DNA of 64,000 nt from Puffinus mauretanicus (Eukaryota > Chordata > Aves > Procellariiformes > Procellariidae): the NCBI GenBank assembly GCA_023333565.1, contig JAJKFH010000374.1, positions 4,278,001 to 4,342,000 on the forward strand. The letters are read 5' to 3'. Below are positions 62,301-64,000 of the stretch, piece by piece. The translations under genes and the position numbers were made by a program. The notes beneath the pieces are model-generated. The model was not told the DNA's origin. It saw only the letters and a list, made by a program, of their open reading frames with translations, and searched no databases. The number at the start of each line of letters is the position of its first letter. The stretch's first letter is position 1.

Positions 62301-63384
62301 ACGGCCAGCAAAAAGTTAGATCTCTGATAAACCTGCTTCCTATTCCCAACTCGGCTGCTGATTCATTTGGCATGTGAGATTTGGTAAAACTCTTACCTTC
62401 TGGGGCTCTGATGGATATCTAATAGCCAATATTTCTGGCCTAACTCTTTTTAGCATTCAAGCCTGAAAATTTGTGTTTGATCTCCTGCAGTGAAGACTGT
62501 AAATGTAAACTGTATTTTCTGTTTTAATACCTATGACTAAGGAAACGTGAACAGGTATTTAAGGAAGAATGAAGGATTACCTACACTTAAAACAAACAAA
62601 ACCTCATAGTCTGCAAACTGGCCATGCAAGATGTTATGCTACTTAAACTTGAAGTGACTCAATGAAACTGAGAGAAGAGCGGTTGTCTTTGTGGGTTTGG
62701 TTTGTTTGGTGTGTTTCTTTTTTTCGCTGATAGTTTATTTGTTTTAATGGAATAAACCATAGCTTGGGGATCAAGACTAGAAAGAGATTCTTTGGAGGGG
62801 AGTTGAATGGGATGAGATCAATAGTAGCAGCTTGGCCTCCATCCATCCTGAGCTGTATCTAGGCCATTTTGTTACCATTCAGATTCTGTAAAACTGTAGT
62901 GAACTAACATCCCTTTTCTTCCTCCAGGCCCCAAATGAGCTATGAATCCTGCTGTGCTTCTCATTGCTAACAGTAGTCTCTGTATCCAGCTCCTCTGGCA
63001 TGCTACCTTCTGGGCTTCTCCAACGACATCCTCTCTGTGCGCTCTTTTATCAGGAAACACCAAGAAATAAGAAAATGCATCTAGATTACAGCTCCTCTTT
63101 GGCAGCAGAATGCAACTAAGAAATACTTCTATCTACCTTTACTGAATTTAGTCACAGTTGCACCTAATGAAGTCTCTCCAGGTGGTAGTTAACTTTGACC
63201 CTAATAAACATGTCCTGCAATGGTCACAGTAACTGGGCACAGTTTTCTGGGCACTTCTACCCAGCAAATTTCATATTTCAGTTGTAGTGTTCATAGTTTC
63301 TTTTAATCTCTTCTTCTGGTGCACTGTGGTTTGAAGCCTTTTGTCTTCCTTTAATGAAAGTTCTATATTTGTTATGAGCAGTAC

Positions 63385-63395
63385 TTTTTTTTTTT
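63385..63395. repeat. Poly(T) run, T11
   Basis: Homopolymer about 30 bp before the A16 run at 63428; together they could form an A/T hairpin stem. Confidence 0.8.
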
Positions 63396-63427
63396 GTAGG
63401 ATGTTTTTAATTTTCTGTGGGGTGTTT

Positions 63428-63443
63428 AAAAAAAAAAAAAAAA
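63428..63443. repeat. Poly(A) run, A16
   Basis: Uninterrupted run followed by CCAAACCAAAAAAATTG. No retrotransposed body precedes it. Confidence 0.85.
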
Positions 63444-63724
63444 CCAAACCAAAAAAATTGTCTGTGTGGACCTTTTCTAGATTGACGTCTGTCATCTGGC
63501 TGCCTAAAGCTGTGGGGGCTGAATTTGATAACACAACTGATTTCTTTACTGAAAGAGATGACTTAAGGGCTGAGGTATGATAAAAGTTGTATGATAAAAG
63601 TCTGCAAGGCAAGGTTGACACTGAGAGGATAGATATAGGGATTTACTATGTCTTCCAGTACAAGAACCAGGGAACATTGAATCTATTTAGCAAGAGCAAG
63701 TATGAAAAAGGTGATTCTTCACAC

Positions 63725-64000
63725 AATAGAATCTCTCGGGCTGGAGGAGACCTCGGGAAGTCTCTAGTCCAAACCCCTGCTCAGAGAAGGGTCAGCTGTG
63801 AGGTCAGATCAGGTTGCTTGGGGTTTTATGTAGTTAGATCTTGAAAACCTCCACACACAGAGACTCCAAAATCTCCTTGCGCAACCTGTTTGACTTCCTA
63901 TCTGTCCTTGTGAAGAGAAAGCTTTTTCCTCCTATTAGGTCAGATTCTTTCTCTTCAAATTATGCCTATTGCTTCCTGTTTGCCAGCTGTGCACCACTGT
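63725..64000 (-). mobile_element. Old CR1 LINE relic, continues past the window edge
   Basis: ATAGAATCTCTCGGGCTGG at about 63727 is a decayed CR1 3' end on the minus strand. It is followed by GGAGACCTCGGGAAGTCTC, AGATCAGGTTGCTTGGGG, TTGAAAACCTCCACACACAG and GCACCACTGT, all in the order of the CR1 3' UTR and the ORF2 C-terminal region. Conserved words agree with an older subfamily than the 61-kb copy. No long frame survives within the visible part. The 5' limit lies beyond base 64000. Confidence 0.88.

Larger units (their letters stand above)
62301..63724. other. Unique non-coding DNA
   Basis: No gene recognised. A frame of 116 codons on the minus strand (63271-63621) runs over the A16 and T11 tracts and is composition-driven. 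Confidence 0.5.

Overview
This is a stretch of vertebrate nuclear DNA, most likely avian. It is AT-rich, about 40% G+C by eye, with long gene-free stretches. The only clear interspersed repeats are 5'-truncated CR1 LINEs. One of them ends in three tandem ATTCTATG octamers at 56455-56478, the classic CR1 3' terminus. CR1 also occurs in crocodilians and turtles. A sparse repeat load with several CR1 age classes and nothing else obvious fits a bird best. I cannot name the species.

No host protein-coding gene can be supported. No open frame outside CR1 is longer than 135 codons, none resembles a protein I recognise, and that length is expected by chance over six frames of 64 kb. The window is best read as intergenic desert or a very large intron. 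Host content, if any, would be non-coding elements, unrecognised short exons or lncRNA exons.

Layout. 1-15.9 kb: unique AT-rich DNA, a possible ancient CR1/L3-like relic (8.4-8.6 kb), a possible MIR-like relic (11.1 kb) and a pyrimidine-rich block (12.6 kb). 15.95-16.31 kb: an old minus-strand CR1 3' relic. 16.3-42.1 kb: unique DNA with simple repeats, a purine-rich strand block (33.7-33.97 kb), a candidate conserved non-coding block (34.25-34.5 kb) and another MIR-like relic (34.9 kb). 42.14-42.69 kb: a young-looking minus-strand CR1 whose 5' junction carries a perfect foldback. 42.7-55.8 kb: unique DNA whose most striking feature is a pair of about 310-bp direct repeats (49392-49702 and 50589-50895), roughly 92% identical by eye and about 0.9 kb apart. 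55.8 kb to the end: a CR1-dense segment with four copies: 55.8-56.48 (+), 56.74-58.0 (+, old and degenerate), 61.07-62.3 (-, with a 379-codon intact frame) and 63.73-end (-, old).

The two copies that retain a recognisable reverse-transcriptase active-site box are both broken there. The younger (61-62 kb) reads FANT where the family has FADDT, and the older (57.2 kb) reads FAND. I found no new multi-gene system. The best leads are the 310-bp duplication and the foldback at the 42.69-kb CR1 junction.
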